A stretch of 64,000 nt of DNA from JBFLYZ01 sp040756415 (GCA_040756415.1 JBFLYZ010000010.1:12048-76047); one strand, 5' to 3'. Shown: positions 40,755 through 50,918, numbered from the stretch's first letter. Made by a program: numbers and translations. Notes: a model not told the origin generated them from the letters alone.

Positions 40755-43700
40755 ATGGGTAACAAAACAAAATACTGGAAAAGTTTAGGCGAGTTGAAAG
40801 ACAACCCTGAGATCCTGCAGACCAAGGAGAACGAGTTCGCGGAGCAGCTCCCGTCCGACATCTTTACCAACGATGGTGTCAACGAGGCGTCCACCTCGCG
40901 CAGGGATTTCCTGAAGTTCGTGGGCTTCAGCATGGGAGCGGCCGCTCTCGCTTCCTGCGAGGCGCCCGTCACCAAAACGATTCCTTACCTGATGAAACCC
41001 GAGGAGGTGACTCCCGGTGTGGCCAACTGGTATGCTTCCACCTTCGATGACGGACATGACTATTGCCCCGTGCTGGTGAAGACCCGCGAGGGCCGCCCCA
41101 TCAAGATAGAAGGCAACAACCTTTCCAAGATTACCTGGGGAGGCACCAGCGCCCGCGTGCAGGGCTCCGTGCTTTCGCTCTACGACAAGGCCCGCTATGC
41201 CGGTGCGGTGATCAAGGGAGCGGCAAAAAGCTGGGAAGACGTAGACCGTGAGCTGGGTACCGCGCTCAATGGCGCGATCGCTTCGGGCAAATCGGTGCGC
41301 GTGCTTTCTTCTACCGTGATGAGCCCCTCCATGAGATCGGCCATCAGTGAATTTTGCAGGAAGACAGGCGCAAAACATATACAATACGATGCCGTTTCGC
41401 AGTATGCCATACGCAAAGCGCACTGGCACACGCACGATAAGGCCATACTGCCTGCCTACCAGTTCGGCAATGCCAGCGTGATCGTGAGCTTCGGTGCCGA
41501 TTTCCTGGCCAACTGGATCTCTCCCGTTGAGTACGCAAAGCAATACTCGAAGAACAGGAAAGTGAGCAGGGAGAATAAGACCATGAGCAAGCATGTGCAG
41601 TTCGAGTCCATTCTTTCGCTGACCGGATCGAATGCCGATACGCGCGTTCCCGTGAAGCCTTCCGACCTGGGCGCAAACGTGGTGGCGCTGTACAACGAGC
41701 TTTCCGGCCAATCGCTGCCTGTTTCGGGCAAGGTTAACAAGGATGCCATAGCCAAAACGGCCGGCTGGCTCCGGAACAACAAGGGCAAATCGCTTGTTGT
41801 GTGCGGTGTGAACGATGTGGCCGTGCAGATCGTGGTGAACGAGATCAACAAGTGGCTGGGCAGCTACGGCACCACCATCGATGCCGACAATGCCTCCAAC
41901 TACCGCCAGGGCAATGACGAGGAGTTTGCCGGGCTGGTAAAAGATATGAACGAGGGCAAAGTAGGCGCGCTGATCATGTACCGCAGCAACCCGGTCTATA
42001 CCGCGGCCTCCATGAAATTTGCCGATGCGCTGAAGAAAGTGGATGTAAAAGTGTCGCTGAGCACTTCTCCCGATGAGACCAGCGCGCTTTGCGACTTTGT
42101 TTGCCCGGATCACCACTACCTCGAGTCGTGGAGCGACTCCAACCCGCGCAGCGGACACTATTCGCTGGGACAGCCCGCCATAGCGCCCCTGTTCAAGACC
42201 CGCAGCGCCATGGAATCCTTCCTCCGGTGGAGCGGCAATAACCAGGATGCGCATACCTACATCACCAATTACTGGATGGCGCATGTGTTCCCCATGCAGG
42301 GCAAATACATGAAGTTCTCCGAGTTCTGGAACCACAGCCTGCACGATGGCGTGGCCGAAGTGGGAACGGCCCCTGTTGTTACCGAGAAAAAAGAGGAAAC
42401 AAAAAAAGAAGTGAAGCCGGAAGAGAAAAAGGAGGAGACCGCACCGGTTATGACCGATAAGTGGGATGTGGCCGCAGCGGCTGGCAAGATCGCGGAGGTA
42501 AAGGGCGGAGCCATGGAGCTGATCATTTATGAGAAGACCGGCATAGGCAGCGGCAACCATTCCAACAACCCCTGGCTGGTGGAGTTCCCCGATCCCATCT
42601 CTAAAGTGACCTGGGACCACTACATTACCATGAACCCGGCCGATATGCAGGGCAAGTACGATACGCTCGAGCGCCAGGATATGATAGGCGACATCGCCAC
42701 GATCACCGTGAACGGTGTTACTTCAACCCTCCCCGTATTCCCCCAGCCCGGCCAGGCCACGGGCACCATAGGCATAGCGGTAGGCTACGGCCGCATGGGC
42801 ATAGGCAAGGTGGCGGAGATAGCGGGTGGCGACAACGCCTACAAATACGTTCAGATGAGCAATACCGGCACCATGCAGTACTTTGCCGGAACGGTTACCA
42901 TCAGCGACAAGACGGGAGAATCTTTCCATTTCGCCTGCACGCAGCAGCACCATACCATGATGGGCCGTAAAATGGTGAACGAAACCTCTATCGGAGAGTA
43001 TATCAACGGCAATCCCGAACACTGGAACCACAAGGAATACCTTACCGTATTCAATACCGAAGGCGGCCATGAAAAAGTGCCCGTCACCACTCAGAACCTG
43101 TGGGATAATTTCGACCGCCCCGGCCATCGCTGGGGATTGGCGATCGACCTGAACTCCTGCATAGGCTGCGGGGCCTGCGTGATCGGCTGCCAGGCCGAAA
43201 ATAATACGGCTACCGTAGGCAAGAGCCAGATCCGCAATGTGCGCGATATGTACTGGCTGCGCATCGACCGCTACTACAGCAGCCCCATGACCGAAGAGGT
43301 GGCCAAGCAGGAAGGCGTTGGCAAGGTGGATATGTACCTGGAGATGGAAAAACCGCACACGGAGAATCCCAGGGTGGTGTTCCAGCCGGTCATGTGCCAG
43401 CACTGCAACCATGCTCCCTGCGAAACGGTTTGCCCGGTGGTGGCTACCACGCACGGCAACGATGGCCTGAACCAGATGACCTATAACCGCTGCATAGGCA
43501 CCCGTTACTGCGCCAACAACTGCCCGTATAAGGTAAGGCGCTTCAACTGGTATAACCTCAATGCCAACTATCGCTTCGAGCACATTAACCCGGCACACGA
43601 ATCCGACCTGCTTGGCCGCATGGTGCTCAACCCCGATGTGGTGGTGCGTTCGCGCGGTGTGATGGAAAAATGCTCGATGTGCATACAGCGCATCCAGGCC

Positions 43701-43994
43701 GGCAAACTCAAGGCCAAGCTCGAGGAGAGGAAGCTGGCTGATGGCGATGTGCAGACCGCCTGCGCCCAGGCTTGCCCCACCAATGCCATCATTTTCGGTG
43801 ATCTTTCTGATAAGAACAGTATGATAGCGAAGCATTTTGCCGATGAGCGGAGCTATTTCCTGCTGGAGGATGTGGGAACGCTGCCTAACGTAGCTTACCT
43901 GACCAAAGTGCGCAACGTGGACGAATCGGAAATGCCGAAAGAGGAGCACAAGAACAAGGAAGACAAAAAAGAAGAGAAAAAAGAACACGCATAA
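40755..43994 (+). CDS. actB: Alternative complex III subunit B: molybdopterin-oxidoreductase-like and iron-sulfur protein
   Basis: A 1079-residue periplasmic subunit. A twin-arginine signal near residues 47-56 (TSRRDFLKF) is followed by a hydrophobic stretch and Cys68 in LASCEA, a possible lipoprotein site. The N-terminal two thirds resemble the molybdopterin oxidoreductase fold, with a Lys/Glu-rich insert around residues 540-565 (EKKEETKKEVKPEEKKEE). The C-terminal third is a ferredoxin-like domain: cysteines CIGCGACVIGC (from 802), CQHCNHAPC, CIGTRYCANNCP and CAQACP, for several iron-sulfur clusters. In known ACIII the molybdenum cofactor is absent. The tail is a highly charged Lys/Glu stretch. 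TatA at 5398 could serve its export. Confidence 0.93.
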   Translation: MGNKTKYWKSLGELKDNPEILQTKENEFAEQLPSDIFTNDGVNEASTSRRDFLKFVGFSMGAAALASCEAPVTKTIPYLMKPEEVTPGVANWYASTFDDGHDYCPVLVKTREGRPIKIEGNNLSKITWGGTSARVQGSVLSLYDKARYAGAVIKGAAKSWEDVDRELGTALNGAIASGKSVRVLSSTVMSPSMRSAISEFCRKTGAKHIQYDAVSQYAIRKAHWHTHDKAILPAYQFGNASVIVSFGADFLANWISPVEYAKQYSKNRKVSRENKTMSKHVQFESILSLTGSNADTRVPVKPSDLGANVVALYNELSGQSLPVSGKVNKDAIAKTAGWLRNNKGKSLVVCGVNDVAVQIVVNEINKWLGSYGTTIDADNASNYRQGNDEEFAGLVKDMNEGKVGALIMYRSNPVYTAASMKFADALKKVDVKVSLSTSPDETSALCDFVCPDHHYLESWSDSNPRSGHYSLGQPAIAPLFKTRSAMESFLRWSGNNQDAHTYITNYWMAHVFPMQGKYMKFSEFWNHSLHDGVAEVGTAPVVTEKKEETKKEVKPEEKKEETAPVMTDKWDVAAAAGKIAEVKGGAMELIIYEKTGIGSGNHSNNPWLVEFPDPISKVTWDHYITMNPADMQGKYDTLERQDMIGDIATITVNGVTSTLPVFPQPGQATGTIGIAVGYGRMGIGKVAEIAGGDNAYKYVQMSNTGTMQYFAGTVTISDKTGESFHFACTQQHHTMMGRKMVNETSIGEYINGNPEHWNHKEYLTVFNTEGGHEKVPVTTQNLWDNFDRPGHRWGLAIDLNSCIGCGACVIGCQAENNTATVGKSQIRNVRDMYWLRIDRYYSSPMTEEVAKQEGVGKVDMYLEMEKPHTENPRVVFQPVMCQHCNHAPCETVCPVVATTHGNDGLNQMTYNRCIGTRYCANNCPYKVRRFNWYNLNANYRFEHINPAHESDLLGRMVLNPDVVVRSRGVMEKCSMCIQRIQAGKLKAKLEERKLADGDVQTACAQACPTNAIIFGDLSDKNSMIAKHFADERSYFLLEDVGTLPNVAYLTKVRNVDESEMPKEEHKNKEDKKEEKKEHA

Positions 43995-44021
43995 CCCATT
44001 TCCAGACAATAATTAAACATT

Positions 44022-45410
44022 ATGCAGAAAGAAGCCGCAATAAGGGAACCGCTGATCTTAGGTGACGAGATATCGTATCACAAGATCACGGAAGAAGTTG
44101 CCAAGCCCATAGAGACCAGGGCGAACAAGTACTGGTGGATCGTATTCACGATCTCGTTCCTGCTGTTCATGTGGGGCATCGCCTGCCTAGCCTATACCAT
44201 AGGCACGGGTATCGGTGTGTGGGGTTCCAACAACGGTGTTGACTGGGCCTGGGATATCACCAACTTCGTTTGGTGGATCGGTATCGGCCACGCGGGAACG
44301 CTGATCTCTGCCGTGCTCCTGCTGTTCCGCCAGAAGTGGCGCATGGGCATTAACCGCTCTGCCGAGGCCATGACCATCTTTGCCGTAATGTGCGCAGCCA
44401 TCTTCGTGGTGCTGCACACCGGCCGTCCCTGGCTCGACTACTGGCTCTTTCCGCTGCCCAACCAGTTTGGCTCGCTGTGGGTGAACTTCAACTCGCCCCT
44501 GATGTGGGACGTGTTCGCGGTATCCACGTATTTCTCCGTATCGCTGGTGTTCTGGTACATCGGCCTCATTCCCGATTTCGCCACCATACGCGACCGCGCG
44601 GTAAAGCCGGTGACCAAGCGCATTTACAAGTACCTGAGCTTCGGCTGGAGCGGCCGCCTCAAGGACTGGCAGCGCTTTGAAGAAGTATCGCTGGTGCTGG
44701 CGGGCCTTTCCACACCGCTGGTGTTCTCGGTTCACTCCATCGTATCCATGGACTTCGCCACCTCGGTGCTTCCCGGCTGGCATACCACCATCTTCCCGCC
44801 CTATTTCGTTGCCGGTGCCATTTTCTCCGGCTTCGCCATGGTGCTTACGCTGGTGCTCATCATGCGCAAGGTGCTTAACCTCGAGCATTATGTGACCATC
44901 AAGCACGTGGAGTACATGAACATCATCATCATCGTTACCGGTACCATGGTGGGCATCGCCTACCTTTCGGAGCTCTTTATCTCCTGGTATTCGGGCGTGG
45001 AATACGAGCAGTACGCTTTCCTTAACCGCGCAACCGGTCCCTACTGGTGGGCCTACTGGAGCATGATGACCTGCAACGTGATCTCGCCCCAGCTTTTCTG
45101 GTTCAAGAAGATACGCACCAGCCTTATCGCCACCTTCATCCTTTCCATCGTAGTGAACATAGGGATGTGGTTCGAGCGCTTTGTGATCATCGTACCCACG
45201 CTGTGCCGCACCTTCCTGCCTTCTACCTGGAACATGTATTCTCCCTCCTTCGTTGACGTGGGCATTTTCATCGGAACGATCGGGTTCTTCTTTACCTGCT
45301 TCCTGATCTTCTGCCGCGTATTCCCCGTCATCGCGCAGTCGGAATTGAAAACGATCATGAAATCATCGAGCGAGAAATACAAAAAGCTGTCGGAGCAGGG
45401 GCATCATTAA
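44022..45410 (+). CDS. actC: Alternative complex III subunit C (NrfD/PsrC-like membrane protein)
   Basis: A 462-residue integral inner-membrane subunit with about ten helices. It belongs to the NrfD/PsrC family, which binds quinol at the periplasmic or cytoplasmic membrane face. Recognisable stretches: ISFLLFMWGIACLAYTIGTG at the first helix, WWIGIGHAGTLISAVLLLFR, and HTTIFPPYFVAGAIFSGFAM. ActC is the larger of the two quinol-side membrane subunits in alternative complex III. It lies 27 bases after actB and 30 bases before actD. Confidence 0.93.
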   Translation: MQKEAAIREPLILGDEISYHKITEEVAKPIETRANKYWWIVFTISFLLFMWGIACLAYTIGTGIGVWGSNNGVDWAWDITNFVWWIGIGHAGTLISAVLLLFRQKWRMGINRSAEAMTIFAVMCAAIFVVLHTGRPWLDYWLFPLPNQFGSLWVNFNSPLMWDVFAVSTYFSVSLVFWYIGLIPDFATIRDRAVKPVTKRIYKYLSFGWSGRLKDWQRFEEVSLVLAGLSTPLVFSVHSIVSMDFATSVLPGWHTTIFPPYFVAGAIFSGFAMVLTLVLIMRKVLNLEHYVTIKHVEYMNIIIIVTGTMVGIAYLSELFISWYSGVEYEQYAFLNRATGPYWWAYWSMMTCNVISPQLFWFKKIRTSLIATFILSIVVNIGMWFERFVIIVPTLCRTFLPSTWNMYSPSFVDVGIFIGTIGFFFTCFLIFCRVFPVIAQSELKTIMKSSSEKYKKLSEQGHH

Positions 45411-45440
45411 TTTTAAACGAGCAAAAGCATAAACAACGAT

Positions 45441-45965
45441 ATGAGCAATAAGGTAACAATAAACGCGCTGTATGGCGATGACGAGGTGATCCTCAACGCT
45501 GCCAAAAAGCTACGCGCATCGGGCATACGCATCAAGGAGATCTTCTCTCCCTTTCCCATTCACGGCATCGACCCGGTGGTGGGCGTACCCCGCACGCGCC
45601 TGGCCGTTTGCGCTTTCCTGTACGGCATTACCGGCACCGCGCTGGCCACGCTGATGATGTGGTACATGATGATACACGACTGGTGGCACCTGGATATAGG
45701 CGGCAAGCCCAATTTCGCCTATTTCTACAACGTGCCGGCCTTCATTCCCATCACCTTCGAGGGAACGGTGCTCTGTGCCGCGCACGGTATGGCCATCACG
45801 TTCCTGCTCAGGAGCTGGATACTTCCGGGCGTGAACCCGAAGAACCCCGATCCGCGCACCACCGATGACAAGTTCCTTATGCAGGTGGAGGTGAAGCAGG
45901 AAGACGTGAACCGCATCGTAGCCATGATGAAGGAAAGCGGGGCGGAGGAAATAAACGTGAAATAA
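45441..45965 (+). CDS. actD: Alternative complex III subunit D (DUF3341)
   Basis: A 174-residue membrane subunit. An N-terminal cytoplasmic domain (YGDDEVILNAAKKLRASGIR) precedes the DUF3341 signature: FSPFPIHGIDPVVGVPRTRL. Two membrane helices follow (about 52-76 and 98-122), and a cytoplasmic C-terminal tail (FLMQVEVKQEDVNRIVAMMK). It anchors and stabilises the ActC-ActF core. Position and length are as in other Bacteroidota ACIII operons. Confidence 0.92.
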   Translation: MSNKVTINALYGDDEVILNAAKKLRASGIRIKEIFSPFPIHGIDPVVGVPRTRLAVCAFLYGITGTALATLMMWYMMIHDWWHLDIGGKPNFAYFYNVPAFIPITFEGTVLCAAHGMAITFLLRSWILPGVNPKNPDPRTTDDKFLMQVEVKQEDVNRIVAMMKESGAEEINVK

Positions 45966-45985
45966 AAGCAGACGACAATTACGAT

Positions 45986-46612
45986 ATGAAAAGAAACCTG
46001 ATATATTTTGGAGCAGTATGCGCGATGACGCTCGTCATGGCATCCTGTACCACCGATGACCCCAACAGCCCCGGGTTCGAGTTCATGCCCGACATGTACA
46101 GGCAGTCATCGTATGAGACCAATTCGCCCAACGCAAACTTTGCCGATAGCATGACCAACCGCATGCCGGTCAGCGGAACGATTGCGCGCGGCTACTATCC
46201 GGTTATGGCGGACTACCCGAACAACGATTCGGGCTATGTTTGGGCCGGCAGGTACCTCAAATCGCCCATACCGGGCACGCCCGAAGTGCTGGGCCAGGGC
46301 AAGGCGCTTTACAGCAAGTTCTGTGCGCAGTGCCATGGCGAAAGCGGTGGCGGTGACGGGCTGGTGGCCGGCAAGCTGCCGGGTCCTCCTCCCGCATACA
46401 GCGGTGCGCTCAAAGACCTGCCCGAGGGAAAAATGTTTTGGTCGGTACATTACGGGAAAGGCCTGATGGGGCCGCATGCCCCGCTGCTCACCACCGAAGA
46501 GCGGTGGAAGATCATCCGCTACGTGCAGACCCTGCAGGGAAAGAAATTTGACGACAACGGTATGATGGTCATGCCTGAAATGCCCAAAGACACAGCGAAA
46601 AAAGGAAAGTAA
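45986..46612 (+). CDS. actE: Alternative complex III subunit E (monohaem cytochrome c lipoprotein)
   Basis: A 208-residue periplasmic monohaem cytochrome c. A lipoprotein signal ends LVMASC with Cys21 lipidated. The haem site is CAQCH (113-117), with a methionine ligand probably in the later LMGPHAPLL region. ActE is thought to be the exit point of electrons from ACIII to the oxidase or to a small carrier. It has the expected place between actD and actF. The tail is basic (DTAKKGK). Confidence 0.9.
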   Translation: MKRNLIYFGAVCAMTLVMASCTTDDPNSPGFEFMPDMYRQSSYETNSPNANFADSMTNRMPVSGTIARGYYPVMADYPNNDSGYVWAGRYLKSPIPGTPEVLGQGKALYSKFCAQCHGESGGGDGLVAGKLPGPPPAYSGALKDLPEGKMFWSVHYGKGLMGPHAPLLTTEERWKIIRYVQTLQGKKFDDNGMMVMPEMPKDTAKKGK

Positions 46613-46645
46613 ACCTATTTATCGACCCAAGAAATATTACGCGTT

Positions 46646-47929
46646 ATGGAACTGAAACTGAACTATACCTTCCCCGAGAAAACAAAGAAGTTCACCTTCA
46701 TGGTGATGGGTGCGGGACTGCTGATGCTGATCATCGGTATTGTATGGCACCTGATGGGAGGCGACCATGCCGATCATACCGCGCATGAGCAACAGGAAGG
46801 GCACCACGAAGGGCACGGCCATGGCGCTGAGCTGTCTACCCGCCTGTGGGCCAACCTGCTGGTGAACGCTTTCTTCTTTATGGGGATCGGCCTGGGGGCC
46901 ACGTTCTTCATGGCGCTGAAATACGGCTCAGAAGCGTATTACGCCACGGTGTTCAAAAGGGTTTATGAGGCCATTTCGCGTTTCCTGTGGCCCTGGGGCT
47001 TCGCCTTCATGGCGGTTGTGCTGCTTGCTGGCGCTTTCGGCCTGCACCACCTTTATCACTGGATGGACCCGGATGTTTATAATCCCGCTTCAGATCACTA
47101 TGACGAAAAGATAGCGGAGAAAGGCGTTTATTTCGGCTGGTTCTTCTGGCTGAGATTCTTCCTGTTTTTCGGTGTGTGGATCTGGATACAGCAGAAGCTG
47201 CTCAAGAACTCCCTCGAAGAGGATATGATAGGCGGAACCAGGCTGCATTATAAGAACGTTACCCTGTCGGCCATTTTCCTCGTCTTTTTCGGCTTTACCT
47301 CCTCGGTTGCCGCATGGGACTGGATGATGTCGCTCGATGCGCACTGGTTCAGCACCATGTTCGGCTGGTATATCTTCTCCGGTATCTGGATCAGCGCCAT
47401 CATCACCATCCTGATGACCGTGCTCTACCTGAAGGATAACGGCTACCTCGAATACGTGAACGAGAACCACGTGCATGACCTGGGCAAGTGGGTGTTCGCC
47501 ATCAGCTTCCTGTGGACCTATCTCTTCTTCTGCCAGTTCATGCTCATCTGGTACGCGAATATACCCGAAGAAGTGACCTATTTCCAGAACAGGCTGGAGA
47601 CGAACGGGTACACCTTCATCTTCTGGACCATGTTCTTTGTGAACTTCGCCTTCCCCATGCTGCTGCTGATGTCGCGCGATTCGAAGCGGAACAGGAAATA
47701 CCTCATTTTCGTAAGCCTGATCATCTTCTTTACGCACTGGGTAGACATTTTCGTGATCGTAATGCCTTCCACGGTAGCATCGCACTGGAGGCTGGGATTC
47801 GTGGAAATAGGCATGTTCCTGCTCTTCCTCGGCTTTTTGATCAACAGGATACTGACTGCCCTGACCAAGGCACCGCTGCTGCCTACCAAGCACCCGTACC
47901 TGGAAGAAAGCATCCATCATCATTATTAA
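46646..47929 (+). CDS. actF: Alternative complex III subunit F (NrfD-like membrane protein)
   Basis: A 427-residue integral membrane protein, the second NrfD-like subunit of ACIII. Around ten helices are seen, with typical stretches such as FFWLRFFLFFGVWIWIQQ and GFTSSVAAWDWMMSLDAHW. Between the first two helices it has a periplasmic His-rich loop (residues 41-59, with GDHADHTAHEQQEGHHEGHG), which is variable in the family. It ends in HHHY. It precedes coxB by 48 bases. Confidence 0.92.
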   Translation: MELKLNYTFPEKTKKFTFMVMGAGLLMLIIGIVWHLMGGDHADHTAHEQQEGHHEGHGHGAELSTRLWANLLVNAFFFMGIGLGATFFMALKYGSEAYYATVFKRVYEAISRFLWPWGFAFMAVVLLAGAFGLHHLYHWMDPDVYNPASDHYDEKIAEKGVYFGWFFWLRFFLFFGVWIWIQQKLLKNSLEEDMIGGTRLHYKNVTLSAIFLVFFGFTSSVAAWDWMMSLDAHWFSTMFGWYIFSGIWISAIITILMTVLYLKDNGYLEYVNENHVHDLGKWVFAISFLWTYLFFCQFMLIWYANIPEEVTYFQNRLETNGYTFIFWTMFFVNFAFPMLLLMSRDSKRNRKYLIFVSLIIFFTHWVDIFVIVMPSTVASHWRLGFVEIGMFLLFLGFLINRILTALTKAPLLPTKHPYLEESIHHHY

Positions 47930-47977
47930 TGAACAGGCAATAAGAAATTAGCTTATAACACCAAATAAAGAACCGAT

Positions 47978-49066
47978 ATGAACTTTTTGCTATTGATCGT
48001 TATCGTTTTGTTTTGCGTAGCCGCAAGCCAGATCATGAAGATTTTCGAGATCTCCTCGGCCATGCGCGGAGAGAAGCAATATGTGATCACCGACCGCGAT
48101 AACCGGCTGAACGGGCGCCTGTTCTTTATTTTCCTGGTCGTGTTCTTCGGTTTCTGCATATGGCAGCTCTTCAAATACAAGGATAAGCTGCTGCCGGTGG
48201 CTGCCTCCGAGGAAGGGGTTGAGCTCGACTGGCTGCTCAACTTCAACTTCGTGATCATCTCGATCGTGTTCTTTGTCACCAACGCCTTCCTTTTCTACTT
48301 CGCTTACAAGTACCACGGGCGCACCGGTCACAAAGCGGTGTACTACCCCGAGAACCATAAGCTGGAACTGCTCTGGACCATCATCCCGGGCATCGTGCTG
48401 GCGGTGATCATCTTCCTGGGCCTGCGCACCTGGCACAGCATCACCCGCGATCCCGAGGGAGAGGAATATATGCTGGTGGAGGTCTATTCCAAACAGTTCG
48501 ACTGGACCGCCCGCTACTCGGGCGATGACAATACCCTGGGCTTCGCCACCTATAAGAAGATCGCGCCCAACAACCCCCTGGGCGTTGACTCGGCCGATAA
48601 GGCTTCCGCTGACGACTTCCTGGTGAACCCGGGAGGTGAGCTGCACATCAAGAAAGGCACCCGGGTCAAGTTCGTATTCCGCTCGCGTGATGTGATCCAC
48701 AGCGCGTATTTCCCGCACTTCCGCCAGCAGATGAACACCGTGCCGGGCATGACCACCATGCTGCACTTCGTACCCACCATCACGACCGATTCGATGAAGC
48801 TGATCACCAATAACCCGGAGTTCGACTACGTACTGCTCTGCAACAAGATATGCGGTGCCAGCCATTATAATATGCAATTGAAGGTAGTGGTGGATGAGCC
48901 GGCCAAGTTCGATGAGTGGTATAAGGAGGCAAAGAAGAAGACTATTTTCGCCTCTGTGCCCGCGGATTCAAAGGAAGAGGACAAAAAGCCGGTAGACCCG
49001 GTTCCGGCTTCGAATGATACGGCAAAGACATTGAACAGCGATACGGCCGCTCAAAAGAAGCCGTAA
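47978..49066 (+). CDS. coxB: Cytochrome c oxidase subunit II
   Basis: A 362-residue periplasmic/membrane subunit of a haem-copper oxidase that accepts electrons from cytochrome c at its CuA centre. Three hydrophobic helices are seen, one more than the classic two. The CuA ligands are clear: a first His in RDVIHSAYFPHF, then CNKICGASHYNM with C288, C292, H296 and M299. The C-terminal extension (residues 320-362) is polar and carries no haem motif, so this is not a caa3 fusion. It is directly followed by coxA (43 bases) and preceded by actF, so the oxidase is co-transcribed with ACIII. Confidence 0.93.
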   Translation: MNFLLLIVIVLFCVAASQIMKIFEISSAMRGEKQYVITDRDNRLNGRLFFIFLVVFFGFCIWQLFKYKDKLLPVAASEEGVELDWLLNFNFVIISIVFFVTNAFLFYFAYKYHGRTGHKAVYYPENHKLELLWTIIPGIVLAVIIFLGLRTWHSITRDPEGEEYMLVEVYSKQFDWTARYSGDDNTLGFATYKKIAPNNPLGVDSADKASADDFLVNPGGELHIKKGTRVKFVFRSRDVIHSAYFPHFRQQMNTVPGMTTMLHFVPTITTDSMKLITNNPEFDYVLLCNKICGASHYNMQLKVVVDEPAKFDEWYKEAKKKTIFASVPADSKEEDKKPVDPVPASNDTAKTLNSDTAAQKKP

Positions 49067-49109
49067 ACGAGTAAGAAGAGAATTGATCATCATATAAATA
49101 AGAGAAAAT

Positions 49110-50918
49110 ATGTCAACGGAGAATCACGGACACGCTCATGCCCATCATGACCATGATGAGCACCACAGGGAGAGCTTTATCACCAAATACATCTTCAGCC
49201 AGGACCATAAGACCATTTCCCGGCAGTTCCTGATCACGGCCGTGATCATGGCGGTGGTGGCCATGCTCATGTCGACCCTTTTCCGTTTGCAACTGGCCTG
49301 GCCGGAAGAAAAGTTCCAGTTCATCAACTGGATGCTGGGCGACCGCTGGGGCAAGGATGGTATCATGGACCCCAACATGTACCTGGCGCTGGTTACCATC
49401 CACGGTACCATCATGGTGTTCTTCGTGCTTACAGGCGGATTGAGCGGAACCTTCAGCAACCTGCTTATCCCGTACCAGATAGGCGCGCGCGATATGGCCT
49501 CGGGCTTCCTGAACATGCTTTCGTACTGGTTCTTCTTTGTGTCCAGCATCATCATGCTTTATTCCCTGTTTGTTCCTGACGGGCCGGCCTCATCCGGATG
49601 GACGGTTTACCCGCCCCTGAGCGCCCTGCCCCAGGCCATGCCCGGTTCCGGACTGGGAACCACCCTCTGGCTGGTATCCATGACCCTGTTCGTTGTTTCG
49701 GCACTGCTGGGCGGCCTTAACTACATCATTACCGTTCTTAACCTGCGCACCAAGGGCATGACCATGAGCAGGCTCCCGCTCACCATCTGGGCATTCCTGA
49801 TCACCGCCATACTCGGCCTGCTTTCCTTCCCCGTTCTGGTGGGAGCCGTGCTGCTGCTGATCTTCGACCGCAGCATGGGTACGAGCTTTTACCTTTCCGA
49901 TATCTATATAGGGGGCCAGGCCCTCGATGCAACGGGCGGCAGCCCCATTCTTTTCCAGCACCTGTTCTGGTTCCTCGGCCACCCTGAAGTATACATCGTG
50001 ATTCTTCCCGCGCTGGGTATCGCGTCAGAGGTGATCGCGGTGAACTCGCGAAAGCCCATTTTCGGCTACCGCGCCATGGTGGGATCCATGCTGGCCATCG
50101 GATTCCTCTCCTTTATCGTATGGGGCCACCACATGTTCATCACGGGCATGAATCCCTTCCTGGGCTCCGTTTTCGTGTTCACCACGCTGCTCATCGCCAT
50201 TCCTTCAGCCGTAAAGGCCTTTAACTACATCACCACCATCTGGAAGGGCAATGTGCAGTACACCCCCGCCATGCTCTTCTGCGTGGGACTGGTATCCACC
50301 TTTATTACGGGAGGTGTTACGGGCATCATCCTGGCCGACTCGGCCCTGGATATTCCCATTCACGACAACTACTTTGTAGTGGCCCACTTCCATATCGTAA
50401 TGGGCCTTTCGGCCATCCTGGGAATGCTGGCCGGGGTCTATCACTGGTTCCCGAAGCTCTTCCTGCGCATGATGAACAAAAAGCTGGGTTACCTGCACTT
50501 CTGGCTGACCTTTGTATCGGCTTATGGCGTGTTCTTTCCCATGCACTTTCTGGGCCTTGCCGGGGTACCCCGCAGGTATTATCACAATACGGATTTCCCG
50601 CTCTTCGATAACCTGATCGACATCAACGAGTTTGTGACCGTATGCGCCATCATTGGGGCGCTGGCTCAGATCATCTTCCTGTTCAATTTCTTTTACAGCA
50701 TGTTCCGTGGCGACAGGGCTCCGGAGAATCCCTGGAACTCCAATACCCTCGAATGGACCAATGGCGTTGGCAACCACCATGGTAACTGGGTAGGGCCGCT
50801 GCCGGTTGTTCACCGCTGGGCATATGATTACAGCAAGCCAGGAAAAGACCAGGATTTTGTGCCCCAGACCGTTCCGCTTGAAGATGGCGAGCATGACGGA
50901 GGCCACATTCCTCACTGA
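49110..50918 (+). CDS. coxA: Cytochrome c oxidase subunit I
   Basis: A 602-residue catalytic subunit of an aa3-type haem-copper oxidase with twelve or so membrane helices. It reduces oxygen to water and pumps protons. Features of the A-type: GARDMASGFLN (D-channel aspartate), FWFLGHPEVYIVILPALG (E of the D channel, His of CuB), RKPIFGYRAMVG (K-channel lysine), VWGHHMFITGM (CuB histidines) and NYFVVAHFHIVMG (haem a and a3 ligands). The N-terminus has a His-rich stretch (residues 6-19) before the first helix. Subunits III and IV are not in this window. A strong terminator at 50937 closes the operon. Confidence 0.95.
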   Translation: MSTENHGHAHAHHDHDEHHRESFITKYIFSQDHKTISRQFLITAVIMAVVAMLMSTLFRLQLAWPEEKFQFINWMLGDRWGKDGIMDPNMYLALVTIHGTIMVFFVLTGGLSGTFSNLLIPYQIGARDMASGFLNMLSYWFFFVSSIIMLYSLFVPDGPASSGWTVYPPLSALPQAMPGSGLGTTLWLVSMTLFVVSALLGGLNYIITVLNLRTKGMTMSRLPLTIWAFLITAILGLLSFPVLVGAVLLLIFDRSMGTSFYLSDIYIGGQALDATGGSPILFQHLFWFLGHPEVYIVILPALGIASEVIAVNSRKPIFGYRAMVGSMLAIGFLSFIVWGHHMFITGMNPFLGSVFVFTTLLIAIPSAVKAFNYITTIWKGNVQYTPAMLFCVGLVSTFITGGVTGIILADSALDIPIHDNYFVVAHFHIVMGLSAILGMLAGVYHWFPKLFLRMMNKKLGYLHFWLTFVSAYGVFFPMHFLGLAGVPRRYYHNTDFPLFDNLIDINEFVTVCAIIGALAQIIFLFNFFYSMFRGDRAPENPWNSNTLEWTNGVGNHHGNWVGPLPVVHRWAYDYSKPGKDQDFVPQTVPLEDGEHDGGHIPH

